Shown here in pieces: positions 52,333 through 60,623 of a stretch of DNA of 64,000 nt. The notes beneath the pieces are model-generated. The model was not told the DNA's origin, searched no databases, and was given only the letters and a program-made list of their open reading frames with translations. The first letter of the stretch is position 1. Every line of letters begins with the position of its first letter. The stretch covers positions 128,104-192,103 of the forward strand of contig NC_015579.1 in NCBI RefSeq assembly GCF_000253255.1, read 5' to 3'. Both the position numbers and the translations under genes were made by a program. Source of the stretch: Novosphingobium sp. PP1Y (GTDB lineage Bacteria; Pseudomonadota; Alphaproteobacteria; Sphingomonadales; Sphingomonadaceae).

Positions 52333-53421
52333 TCAGGAGCTGCGTGCCGCTGGTGCCCGCGGCTGCATCACCTTGCGCCGGGGTCTTGCGAACCAGAAGC
52401 TCCAGACAGCGAGCGATCCCAGCATGGTGAGGGCCAGTCCAGAGAGCGTCATCACGATGCGAAAGGCCAGCCCACCGACTTTGGCTGCATGAAGTGGATA
52501 GAGCGCGTTGTAGCCGATGACGGTCCAGGACAGGTCAGAGGCATCGCGCGCAGCGACGAGGTTCCCCGTATCCGCCGCGAACCAGACGGTCGTGCGCCCA
52601 TTGGGCAGCCACTCCTGTTGCCCCCGCATGCGCAGGGTGATCAACCCGCTGTCATTGCGGGGCAGCGATAGGCTGCGGACTCCCGCATCGGGGAAGCGCC
52701 GGCGTGCGCTTACTATCATTGCAGCCCAATCGAGATCCCTCGCGACGGCTACGGGCCGGTAGCTCGGTGCGGCAAGAGCATGGCTGATTTCTTCCGGTGC
52801 GCCGGGCCCGAACAGGACGGCCGCCATTGGACGAAATACGAGCACGGCGCCGGTCACAAGCGAAACTGCGAGCAAGGGGGCGAAGACGGCGCCGAGATCG
52901 CGGTGATGTCGCAAGATTGCAGGGCGGGTGAGGCGTGGCGGTACAAGCCGGAACCGGAAAGTCTTGCGTGGGCGCCACCAGAGGATGAGACCGCTGATCA
53001 CGAAGAACAGCCCGCACAGGGCGGCAATGCCGATCACGAACTCGCCGCGCTCGCCAGCAAACAGGTGATGGTGAAGATCGAAGATCCAGAGCTCGGGCCG
53101 CTGCCACTGACTGGACCAGGTAGTTACCCGATCGCCTGTCTGTGTGACGTAGGCGCCCGCTCCATCGGCGAAGGCGAGGCGATCGAGGCCGAAATCGGCA
53201 GTCGCGAAAGTGATCGATTGCGGCCTGTTGGCAGCACCTGTCATCAGGCGCTGCGCCGTTTCGGCCAGCAGGGCCGTCTCCTGCACTTGCGGGTCGCTGC
53301 TATGGGGAAGCGTGATCCACGCATCCTTGTGCAGCAGGATCGTCCCCGTCAGGCCGAGCAGTGCCAGCAGGAGGCCGATGAGGCCCCCTGTCCAGCGGTG
53401 CAGGGTGTCGAGCAGCTTCAT
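52333..53421 (-). CDS. PepSY-associated TM protein (FsrB/PiuB-type)
   Basis: 362-residue inner-membrane protein with four helices: LHRWTGGLIGLLLALLGLTGTILLH, FVIGIAALCGLFFVISGLILWW, LGAVFAPLLAVSLVTGAVLVF and AFRIVMTLSGLALTMLGSLAVWSFWF. Conserved histidines in LHRW, FDLHHHLFAG, HHRDLG and LHAAK are the candidate heme ligands. The family includes ferric-siderophore reductases. It follows a TonB receptor with almost no gap. GTG 53433 is an alternative start. It is a shorter cousin of the PepSY protein at 18827. Confidence 0.9.
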   Translation of the reverse strand: MKLLDTLHRWTGGLIGLLLALLGLTGTILLHKDAWITLPHSSDPQVQETALLAETAQRLMTGAANRPQSITFATADFGLDRLAFADGAGAYVTQTGDRVTTWSSQWQRPELWIFDLHHHLFAGERGEFVIGIAALCGLFFVISGLILWWRPRKTFRFRLVPPRLTRPAILRHHRDLGAVFAPLLAVSLVTGAVLVFRPMAAVLFGPGAPEEISHALAAPSYRPVAVARDLDWAAMIVSARRRFPDAGVRSLSLPRNDSGLITLRMRGQQEWLPNGRTTVWFAADTGNLVAARDASDLSWTVIGYNALYPLHAAKVGGLAFRIVMTLSGLALTMLGSLAVWSFWFARPRRKVMQPRAPAARSS

Positions 53422-53434
53422 GACTGCCGGCACG

Positions 53435-55603
53435 TCAGAAGCGATAGTCCCAACCGAAGGTGAAGTTGCGTCCGCGCCCAGCGAAGAAGTGGGCGTTGTC
53501 GGTGGGGCGCACGGTCTGGGTATAGTAGTCGATGTAGAACGTATCGAAGATGTTCTGGGCCGCCAGTGTCAGGGCGCCGAAGCCGGTTTCGTAGCGCAGG
53601 CTCACGTCCGTGACGTCGTAGCCATCGAAAGCGTACGTGTCGCTGAAGTTACCGGGTGTGCGCTCGAATTTGCGGGACAGGAAAAGCAGCGTCTGGACCC
53701 GCGCAGAGAATGGGCCGCTACGGTAGCTGGCGGCCAGGTTCAGGCGGTCGGGTGAGATGTTGGCGCCGTCGAGATCCCGGTCCACGGTGTCGATGCCATC
53801 ATTTGATCCGTCGGTGCGGCCGATAAGGTGGGCGTATCCGGCTGAGAGCAGGAGACCGGGGAGCGGTGTCTTGGCCGACAGGTTGATCTCCAACCCCTCG
53901 ATTTCCACCCGCTGCCGCTGGACTTCGAAGACCCCGCCGGTCCGCACCAAGAGCGAGCCGTTCTTGCTGGTGGACCAGAAATAGGCGGCGCTCGCATCGA
54001 GCGGCCCGCGTTTCGCTTCTATGCCGATTTCGCGGTTGTTCGAGACGATCGGACTGATGTTCACATAGTCGTCGATGTCCACCCCTGCCGAGTTGACGGC
54101 GCGTGCAATGCGGCCAACGTCGGGGACGGTATAGCCTTCCGCATAGCTGGCATAGGCGCGCAGGCCGGCGACCGGCTCAAGGATGACGCCGCCGTTGAAC
54201 AGCGTGTCGCTGAACCTGGGCGTGCCTCCCGAAACATCGAAGCCGCCATAGCTGGCCAGCGTCGTGTAGTCGTCGATGGAGATCTTCACGTCTTCGTAGC
54301 GCAGGCCGCCGGCAAGGCGCAGCTTGTCGTCCAGCAGGGCCAGATTGAACTGCGCGAAGGGCGCGATGCTGCGATAATCCGTAGGCGGAACCCAGCTGCG
54401 ATCGGTAGCGATCAGACGCTGTTCGGTCGCGTCATACAGCACATCGAGGCCAAGCGTTGCCGTCAGTGCTTCCAGACCGGGAACCTTGCGCTCGTAGGAG
54501 AGCTTGCCGCCATACTTGCGGCTGCGGTTCTGCGACTGGTCGAACAGTGAGCCGAAAGGCGCGATGGAGGCGTCCTGAAAAGTGGCGATGAATTGCTCGC
54601 CGGCGATGACCGGTTCGCCGCCGTATGTGTCGCGCGAGCGGTTCCAGAACAGCTGGGCCATGAGACTGCCGCCCCACAGGTCGCTGTCGGTCAGCGTCAG
54701 TGCCGCGCTTTCCGTTCGGTTCGTCGCCGACTTGCCCGGCGGCGTCCCGCGCACCGATGTCGTCGGCAGATCGATGGTGTAGTCCCCATTCTCGGGGACG
54801 TAGTCGCCTTCGCCTTCCAGTTCGAAACGACTCAGCATCAGGTCGAGCCGTGCGGTATCCGAAAGCGCGTAGCCGAAACGGCCGAAGACGGACCAGGAAC
54901 GGCTATCCTGCGTTTCGCCCTGGGTCAGGTCGGCGCCGATACGGCGACCTTTGCCATCGTAGTAGACGCCGCGCTTGTGGAAGGCGGCGCCAACGGTCGC
55001 ATCGAAGCGTCCGCCACGCCAACCGATCAGGCCCGCGACCTTGCCGCCGATGCCGTCGCTGCTGAAGCCGTTGTCCGCATTCCCCTGCACCATGACGCGG
55101 CCGGAAATTCCGTCATGTTGCGCAGGCCCCACCGTCACCTGGTTGACGATGCCCCCGGTGCCGCCGATGCCCTGGAGCGCATTCGAACCGTAGATCACCT
55201 CGACCCGGTCGACGAAGAACGGATCGATGGTGAAGCCGTCGCGTGCCCCGTCGCGCAGCGGGGCTGACTGGGGAATGCCGTTGATTGCATAGAGCGGAGA
55301 CCTGCCGCGCAGCGTCTCTCCGGCTCCTGACAGTTTCTGACGGGTCGGCGAGAAGGAGGGCGTGAGGGCGGACACCGCGTCGACAACGGAACCGCCGATC
55401 GCCACTTGCTGTGTAAGCGTCGCATTGTCGAGAACATCGATCGTCATCGGCAAGGCATTGGCGGGCAACTCGGTGCGTGCCGCGGTTACGATAATGGGAG
55501 CATCTGCATTCGCATCAAAGTTGACCGGAGTCTGGGCGAGGGCCGGAGCAGAACCGATGGTCATCGGCAAAACGAGCAGGGCGCGGCGAAACTTGGCGGA
55601 CAT
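53435..55603 (-). CDS. TonB-dependent receptor (probable ferric-siderophore)
   Basis: 722-residue receptor. Signal peptide MSAKFRRALLVLPMTIGSAPALAQ; TonB box PIIVTAARTE; plug with VVDAVSALTPSFSPTRQKLS, LYAINGIPQSAPLRDGARDG, VDRVEVIYGSNALQGIGGTG, GIVNQVTVGP; barrel to the C-terminal GRGRNFTFGWDYRF with terminal Phe. LYAINGIPQS and the ending YYTQTVRP resemble siderophore receptors such as those for aerobactin/rhizobactin-like ligands. An iron-box-like site upstream supports iron control. Confidence 0.93.
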   Translation of the reverse strand: MSAKFRRALLVLPMTIGSAPALAQTPVNFDANADAPIIVTAARTELPANALPMTIDVLDNATLTQQVAIGGSVVDAVSALTPSFSPTRQKLSGAGETLRGRSPLYAINGIPQSAPLRDGARDGFTIDPFFVDRVEVIYGSNALQGIGGTGGIVNQVTVGPAQHDGISGRVMVQGNADNGFSSDGIGGKVAGLIGWRGGRFDATVGAAFHKRGVYYDGKGRRIGADLTQGETQDSRSWSVFGRFGYALSDTARLDLMLSRFELEGEGDYVPENGDYTIDLPTTSVRGTPPGKSATNRTESAALTLTDSDLWGGSLMAQLFWNRSRDTYGGEPVIAGEQFIATFQDASIAPFGSLFDQSQNRSRKYGGKLSYERKVPGLEALTATLGLDVLYDATEQRLIATDRSWVPPTDYRSIAPFAQFNLALLDDKLRLAGGLRYEDVKISIDDYTTLASYGGFDVSGGTPRFSDTLFNGGVILEPVAGLRAYASYAEGYTVPDVGRIARAVNSAGVDIDDYVNISPIVSNNREIGIEAKRGPLDASAAYFWSTSKNGSLLVRTGGVFEVQRQRVEIEGLEINLSAKTPLPGLLLSAGYAHLIGRTDGSNDGIDTVDRDLDGANISPDRLNLAASYRSGPFSARVQTLLFLSRKFERTPGNFSDTYAFDGYDVTDVSLRYETGFGALTLAAQNIFDTFYIDYYTQTVRPTDNAHFFAGRGRNFTFGWDYRF

Positions 55604-55648
55604 GTGATCTCCCTTTCGGCCGAGCGATTAGGGAAATGCCCATGATCT

Positions 55649-55667
55649 TGCAAGTCATTATCAATAG
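55649..55667 (-). promoter_or_regulatory. Fur-box-like site
   Basis: On the minus strand ATTGATAATGACTTGCAAG, which matches GATAATGAT-type Fur half-sites in its first half, about 45-65 bp upstream of the receptor start. Not proof of Fur binding. Confidence 0.45.
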
Positions 55668-55749
55668 AGCTGCGATGAGAGGGTAGTCCATTCCATTCAG
55701 TGCATGGCGGGCCGCGACTTTGCTTTCGGCAGACGGGCATGACGACAAA

Positions 55750-55771
55750 CCCACATTTGTGCTGATGTGGG
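55750..55771. promoter_or_regulatory. Operator-like dyad before the antitoxin gene
   Basis: CCCACAT-TTGTGCTG-ATGTGGG, perfect 7-bp arms, 38 bp upstream of the antitoxin start at 55809. Confidence 0.45.
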
Positions 55772-55808
55772 CTCGTGAAAATTGGCGAGGGTCCCAGGCG
55801 AGGGTCCC

Positions 55809-56063
55809 ATGAGCCGGCTTACAATCGACATTTCTGAACAACAGCACCAGAGCTCGAAGGCCTTGGCCGCCTTGCAAGGCAAGACGATCAGGCAATATGC
55901 GATCGAACGGCTTTTCCCGGCCAATGCGGGTACCGATCAGGCATGGCAGGAACTGAAAGCACTTCTGAATGAGCGCGTTGCCCAAGGTCTGGCGGGCGGC
56001 ATTTCAGTCAAAAGTGTCGGCACGATACTGGATGAAGAACCCGGCGAGGATAGCCGGGATTGA
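55809..56063 (+). CDS. Antitoxin of a ParDE-like pair
   Basis: 84 residues: MSRLTIDISEQQHQSSKALA, ALQGKTIRQYAIERLFP, ending LDEEPGEDSRD. This is a ribbon-helix-helix-type antitoxin of the antitoxin family often annotated with ParE toxins in alphaproteobacteria. ATG 55809 is chosen as the first family-like Met. Its TGA overlaps the TTG start of the toxin frame. It appears intact while its toxin is broken. Confidence 0.75.
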   Translation: MSRLTIDISEQQHQSSKALAALQGKTIRQYAIERLFPANAGTDQAWQELKALLNERVAQGLAGGISVKSVGTILDEEPGEDSRD

Positions 56064-56371
56064 CTGCTCCCTATGTTCTGACGGCGGCAGCCGAAGACGA
56101 CTTGCGTTCGATCATCCGCTAGACCCGCAAGCAATGGGGAAATGCACAGGTTCGTTCCTACATTTTCAAGCTCGAACAAGGTATGGTTCGCCTTGCGATT
56201 GGGCTGGGATCGCTCAAGAAGATGAGTGAATTCCACCCGGGACTTCGGATGGTTCACTGCGAAAACCACTTTATCTCTTGTCTGCCACGCGAGGCCGAAC
56301 CGGTGCTCATCGTCGCAGTCCTTCACGAGCGTATGGATCTGGTGATGCGTTTGGAGAGCAGACTGTCATAG
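56060..56371 (+). pseudogene. ParE-like toxin gene with nonsense codon
   Basis: From TTG 56060 the frame reads TAPYVLTAAAEDDLRSIIR, then TAG at 56120-56122, then TRKQWGNAQVRSYIFKLEQG, PGLRMVHCENHFISCLP, VLIVAVLHERMDLVMRLESR. The rest is a standard ParE/RelE toxin. A tyrosine codon normally precedes TRKQWG, so a single base change (TAT/TAC to TAG) inactivated it. A restart at the Met of the GMVRLA segment would remove the N-terminal helices. Confidence 0.85.
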
Positions 56372-56650
56372 GCCGAGCCTGACAGATTTGCGGGCGCCCT
56401 TCGCAATCCCTGTGCCGCAAAGCCCTTGTTACACAGGGTTCGTCTATCGAAGATGCGGATGCCCGATATCGATAGTTTGTCGTCACGGCGCCAACGGTTG
56501 TCCTCATTCGATCAGTTTGGGATGTCGCGCTCCTCTGGCGAGGCGCGTCGCGTCCGTTCTGGTTGAGAGAGTTAGAGGAGGGAAGGGGATTGGCCGTGAC
56601 GGGTTTTGAGCTGGGAGAGAGGCTCCCGGCGCCCGTCAGGGAGATTTCCC

Positions 56651-57169
56651 ATGACACAGGTGGAAGTTCTGGACGGCGCTCGCAAACAGGCAAGTGGCTA
56701 CAAGGTTGACGTTGGCCGCGGCGAGCGGATCGGTCGTGTCTCCTCGGAATGGTTCTCCCGGCCCGATGACGAACGCTACCTTTCCTTGTCCCAGCTGTTC
56801 GAGGCCGTCCACGGCCGTGCCGAACGCAGTCGGACCCGGACGCTGGAGAGCGCCGAGATCCGGGTGGAGGCGAGCCGCGATGATGCAGAGCGCCTATCGC
56901 TGATGCTGCCGGGCTCAGACCAGCCGGTTGCGCCCACGCACTGGAGCTTCGGTCAGCTCGCCAGTCTGGTTGGCGCACCGGCCGCCTATCTGCGCCAGCT
57001 GCCCACGCCGCTGACCGGTATCAACCTCCAGTATGGCCTGACCGCACATCGCGCCGAGCAGGTGAAAACGCTCGAGGCCGAGGATGGTCGTGTCGAACTG
57101 CGGGCCGTGACCGGGCCCGATTATGGCCGTTATCTGAACAGTCAACCTGTCTCACCGACGGCTCACTAA
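56651..57169 (+). pseudogene. Truncated DUF932 protein gene
   Basis: 172 residues remain: MTQVEVLDGARKQASGYKVD, then YLSLSQLFEAVHGRAERSRT, LASLVGAPAAYLRQLPTPLT, LRAVTGPDYGRY. This is the first half of the plasmid/phage DUF932 family (usually 350-400 residues). After GRY the sequence changes to LNSQPVSPTAH and stops, so the C-terminal half was lost by rearrangement. DUF932 genes usually accompany ArdC in plasmid anti-restriction regions, as here. Confidence 0.75.
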
Positions 57170-57255
57170 TCTTTCCATCGCACCGCTGAGCCCCGTGCGC
57201 GCCCCGATGCGGGCGATGCCGACGTGCGCTCGCGGCCATTTCCCAGGAGATGAAC

Positions 57256-58224
57256 ATGGCATATCGCAAGCAGGCTGGCGAGCGCGCTGACGTCTACACG
57301 CGCGTCACCGCCGAGATTATCGCAGCTATCGAGAACGGGGCCGGTGACTGGCGCGCACCTTGGCATCATCATGGCACCAGCGTTGCGCGCCCGACCAACG
57401 TCAGTTCGGCCAAGCGCTATCGCGGCATAAACACCGTGGCGCTCTGGGTGGCGGCGATGGCGGGCGGCTACAGCGATGGGCTGTGGGGCACCTATCGCCA
57501 ATGGATCGAGGCCGGCGCGCAAGTCCGCAAGGGCGAGCACGCCACCACCGTGGTGTTCTGGAAGCAGGTGTCTTCCGCTGCCGACGATGACAGCGATGAG
57601 GACGAGAATGGCCATCGCAAGATGTTCGCGCGCGCATTTTCCGTCTTCAACGTGGCGCAGGTTGATGGCTATGAGGTGCCGCCCATCACGATGCTCCCGG
57701 ACACGGCGCGCCATGCCGCAGCGGAAGCGTTCATTTCCAGCCTGGGTATCGCGACTGTCTTTGGCGGTTCGGAGGCCTATTATCGCCCCTCGACGGATAC
57801 GGTGTGCATGCCCCCGTTCGAGTGTTTCCGCGACGCTGCCTCTTTTTACGGTGTCTGGCTTCACGAGAACGGCCACGCCTCAGGAGCCAAGCATCGGCTC
57901 GATCGCGACCTCTCCGGCCGCTTCGGTTCCGCCGCTTATGCGGCCGAGGAGTGCTGCGTTGAGATTCTGAGCGGCCTCGTGCTCGCGGACCTCGGCATCG
58001 CGCATCACCCACGTCCCGATCATGCAGCGTACATTGCCTCCTGGCTCGAGGTGTTGAAGAATGACTCACGCGCGATCTTCACGGCTGCCAGCAAGGCGCA
58101 GCAGGCTGCGGACTGGATGCACGCTCAGCAGCCAACGCCCCCGCCGGAGCAGATTGTATCATCGCCGCAGGATGGGGACGACGTTGCCGGCGTCGGCATT
58201 TCGCCTGCGTTCCTCGCCGCGTAG
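57256..58224 (+). CDS. ardC: ArdC-type antirestriction protein
   Basis: 322-residue ArdC-like protein. The N-terminal ssDNA-binding domain (DVYTRVTAEIIAAIENGAGD, WRAPWHHHG, RPTNVSSAKRYRGINTVALW, TYRQWIEAGAQVRKGEH) is followed by a zincin-like metalloprotease domain with WLHENGHASGAKHRL (HExxH). ArdC proteins protect incoming plasmid DNA from restriction during conjugation. GGAG stands 6 bases before ATG 57256; ATG 57250 is possible. The last 66 bases overlap, in antisense, the end of the DUF6262 gene, so the C-terminal tail probably derives from the neighbouring integrase element. Confidence 0.9.
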   Translation: MAYRKQAGERADVYTRVTAEIIAAIENGAGDWRAPWHHHGTSVARPTNVSSAKRYRGINTVALWVAAMAGGYSDGLWGTYRQWIEAGAQVRKGEHATTVVFWKQVSSAADDDSDEDENGHRKMFARAFSVFNVAQVDGYEVPPITMLPDTARHAAAEAFISSLGIATVFGGSEAYYRPSTDTVCMPPFECFRDAASFYGVWLHENGHASGAKHRLDRDLSGRFGSAAYAAEECCVEILSGLVLADLGIAHHPRPDHAAYIASWLEVLKNDSRAIFTAASKAQQAADWMHAQQPTPPPEQIVSSPQDGDDVAGVGISPAFLAA

Positions 58225-58494
58225 CAGCGCACGTACCTGCACGTGTTGGGCGAGGATATTCTCGCCTATGGTCTGCGACTGCTCGCCGCTGTCGATTGCT
58301 GCCGGTGCGGCACCTTGGCGCCCGGCTGCGGCCTCGCGCAGCTCTGCCCGGACCGCAACCGCCCTGTTCGCGGTAGCGCGGCTCACACCCGCCTGCCGCG
58401 CCAGGTTCGCGACCGACAGCCGGTCGCCGCTCGCCACGAGGCGCGCCAGGGCGCCCCGTAATCTGCGTTCGGTCTCGGTGCTGACCGGCTTCAT
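58159..58494 (-). CDS. DUF6262 / TnpC-like small protein
   Basis: 111-residue protein: STETERRLRGALARLVASGD, RLSVANLARQAGVSRATANR form a helix-turn-helix, then an Ala/Arg-rich helix. Such proteins follow the recombinase genes of Tn554-like and related elements, where TnpC aids orientation or efficiency. ATG 58494 overlaps the stop of the third recombinase gene (ATGA). Confidence 0.75.
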   Translation of the reverse strand: MKPVSTETERRLRGALARLVASGDRLSVANLARQAGVSRATANRAVAVRAELREAAAGRQGAAPAAIDSGEQSQTIGENILAQHVQVRALLRGEERRRNADAGNVVPILRR

Positions 58495-60623
58495 GCCGCT
58501 GGATCCGCCCATAGCGCGATCACCTTCTTCATGCGGTCCCGATCCGCACGTATCGCCGTGCGTTGGGCGGCTGACAGGCGCTTGCTCTTCAACACCGCCT
58601 CGGCATCATCGATGGCGGATTGCCATGCCGGAACATGGCGGCTCGTGATACACGAGTTCGGACAGCGATCCGGCGCGCAGTTTGAGAGCCGCGGCGCCGC
58701 ACCTTCGTTGGCGCTCCGCAGGCATAGCGCGGTCGCGCGATCGAAGAAGCAGTCGTTGAGCACGCCCACATGCAGCGTTCGCGCCAGATGAGCGAGCATC
58801 GCTTTCACCCGTTTTTCGTCTGCAACAATGCCGGGCAGCTCGGCGGCAGTTGCTACCCGCATCATTTCCGCAGTGATCCGAGCGCCTGCAGGTCCCGCCA
58901 GTCTCTCGCCATTGCGGTAGCCCTCATAATGGACGACGATATCATCGAGTTGACCAAGGGCGCGTTCCTGCTCGACCTCCTGCCGGAACCCGGATGCTGA
59001 CGCTCCGGCGTAGCCGTCGAACATGGCGACCGAGGCGTGCTTGTACTGGATTTTCCCGGCAACCACGCCGAACGGCCGATTGGCGATATACCAGGCAAGC
59101 GTGCGACGGAACTGGCGGGTGTTGAAGACCCAGTTTCGGCCATCAACGAGCGGCACGGCAGGCATGTCGACAGAGCCATATTGCGCGTCGAGGTGCTCAC
59201 GATAGCGGTTGATCTGCTGCACGATGTGGGGAAGCGTGCGCTCAACGGCTGTGCCCCGTTCGAGCACGATCCATAAACCGTCATGCTGATGCGGTGCGCG
59301 ATGGCGGCGCGCAAGGCGCTCGGCCACCTCAACGGCGCGTGCGACGGGTGCAATCGTCACCCATTCTTCGATCTCACCGTGTGTCCCGCGTCCCTTGTAG
59401 ATCATGCTCTGCACCGCGATCCGCTCGATCCGCCCATCGGCACTTTTGCCTCGCTTGATGCAATTCGGGCGCATGGCCTGGATTTCGCCATCGCGCATGC
59501 CGGTCAGATAGGAACACAGAATGTAGGCTGCCGTTTGCAGGTGCCGCTCTTCTCGGACAAGATCGAACGCATCGAACCGTTCACGCCAAGGACGTCCGCT
59601 ATCGGGATCGAGGGTGATTAGCGTGTCCATACCGCCATGCTCGATGCCGAGTTCCTCGATTGCCGAGAGCACGAGCGCCCTCATGTTGGGCTGACTGAGC
59701 GTGGTCGGATGGATCCCTGCCTGCATGGCGATCAGCCGCATGTTCACGACGTGACCGTCGTAACGGTCGGATTCCGCGATGGCCTGGCTCATCCCCCCAT
59801 TCCGCTGTGGGCGGTTCCAGACAGGAACACCACGGCCCGCCAACCGACGGGCAGCGGTCCACTCCGCCATCCGGTCCGCCAGACGGCTATGCTTTGTACT
59901 GGCGGGGCGCTCGGCATAGGCCGTTTCAAGTGCATCCAGTTCAGCGCGCGCTGCGAAGATGTCGGCCGCGAAGATGTCGATATATTTGAGCGACCAACGG
60001 ATAAGTGCGCCGATTACCGGCTCAGGTATGCGCGGCGTGAGATTCTCGGAGGGCCGACCCTTGCAGCCCGCGACGGTGTAGATCGCGCGTCCGTGCCAAG
60101 GCACGAAGCGCAGCCCACCGTGGGACAGGAAGGGTGCCAGGCGGCGAAGCTGCACGATCGGCCGCAGGCATGCCGCCACCCGGCTCGGCTGCACGTTTCG
60201 CGCCCTCAGTTCGGCGAGATATCCATCGAGCAATGCCTGGTCGATGATCCGAACGTCGAACCGTCCGACTCGCTCCCGGACGAACGCCATGAACCTGCAG
60301 AGCGTCGCCAGCGCGGTGCGGGTCGATAGCGGGCGTAAACGCCCCGCGCGATCCGGGAGTAGTTCGTTCAGCCATGCATAGATATATTCCTTGGCTGTCA
60401 GACGTTCGATGGGGCAGGCAATCCCGCTGAAGTCGATCGTGCGGAAGGCATTACGCGCTGTGACGTGAATGATTGCGGGGTCGATATCCCAGATATCGTC
60501 GTGGAATCGGGACAGTTTGGCACGGTCGGTGCCATCCTTGAGCGCCATCGAAGCCAGCACAACGTCATCATGGGCGCGTATCGCGGAAAGTCCCGGCGCA
60601 AGGGCTGGCTGGCTCTCGCTCAT
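58491..60623 (-). CDS. Tyrosine recombinase, third of three
   Basis: 710-residue tyrosine recombinase. Catalytic domain: SYLTGMRDGEIQAMRPNCI (first Arg), TRQFRRTLAWYIANRPFG (second Arg block) and IQYKHASVAMFDGYAGAS (His/Tyr block). A cysteine-rich segment CAPDRCPNSCITSRHVPAW and a helical tail follow, like the TnpB proteins of Tn554-type elements. Start ATG 60623 overlaps the upstream gene by ATGA; the longer frame is rejected. Confidence 0.88.
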   Translation of the reverse strand: MSESQPALAPGLSAIRAHDDVVLASMALKDGTDRAKLSRFHDDIWDIDPAIIHVTARNAFRTIDFSGIACPIERLTAKEYIYAWLNELLPDRAGRLRPLSTRTALATLCRFMAFVRERVGRFDVRIIDQALLDGYLAELRARNVQPSRVAACLRPIVQLRRLAPFLSHGGLRFVPWHGRAIYTVAGCKGRPSENLTPRIPEPVIGALIRWSLKYIDIFAADIFAARAELDALETAYAERPASTKHSRLADRMAEWTAARRLAGRGVPVWNRPQRNGGMSQAIAESDRYDGHVVNMRLIAMQAGIHPTTLSQPNMRALVLSAIEELGIEHGGMDTLITLDPDSGRPWRERFDAFDLVREERHLQTAAYILCSYLTGMRDGEIQAMRPNCIKRGKSADGRIERIAVQSMIYKGRGTHGEIEEWVTIAPVARAVEVAERLARRHRAPHQHDGLWIVLERGTAVERTLPHIVQQINRYREHLDAQYGSVDMPAVPLVDGRNWVFNTRQFRRTLAWYIANRPFGVVAGKIQYKHASVAMFDGYAGASASGFRQEVEQERALGQLDDIVVHYEGYRNGERLAGPAGARITAEMMRVATAAELPGIVADEKRVKAMLAHLARTLHVGVLNDCFFDRATALCLRSANEGAAPRLSNCAPDRCPNSCITSRHVPAWQSAIDDAEAVLKSKRLSAAQRTAIRADRDRMKKVIALWADPAA

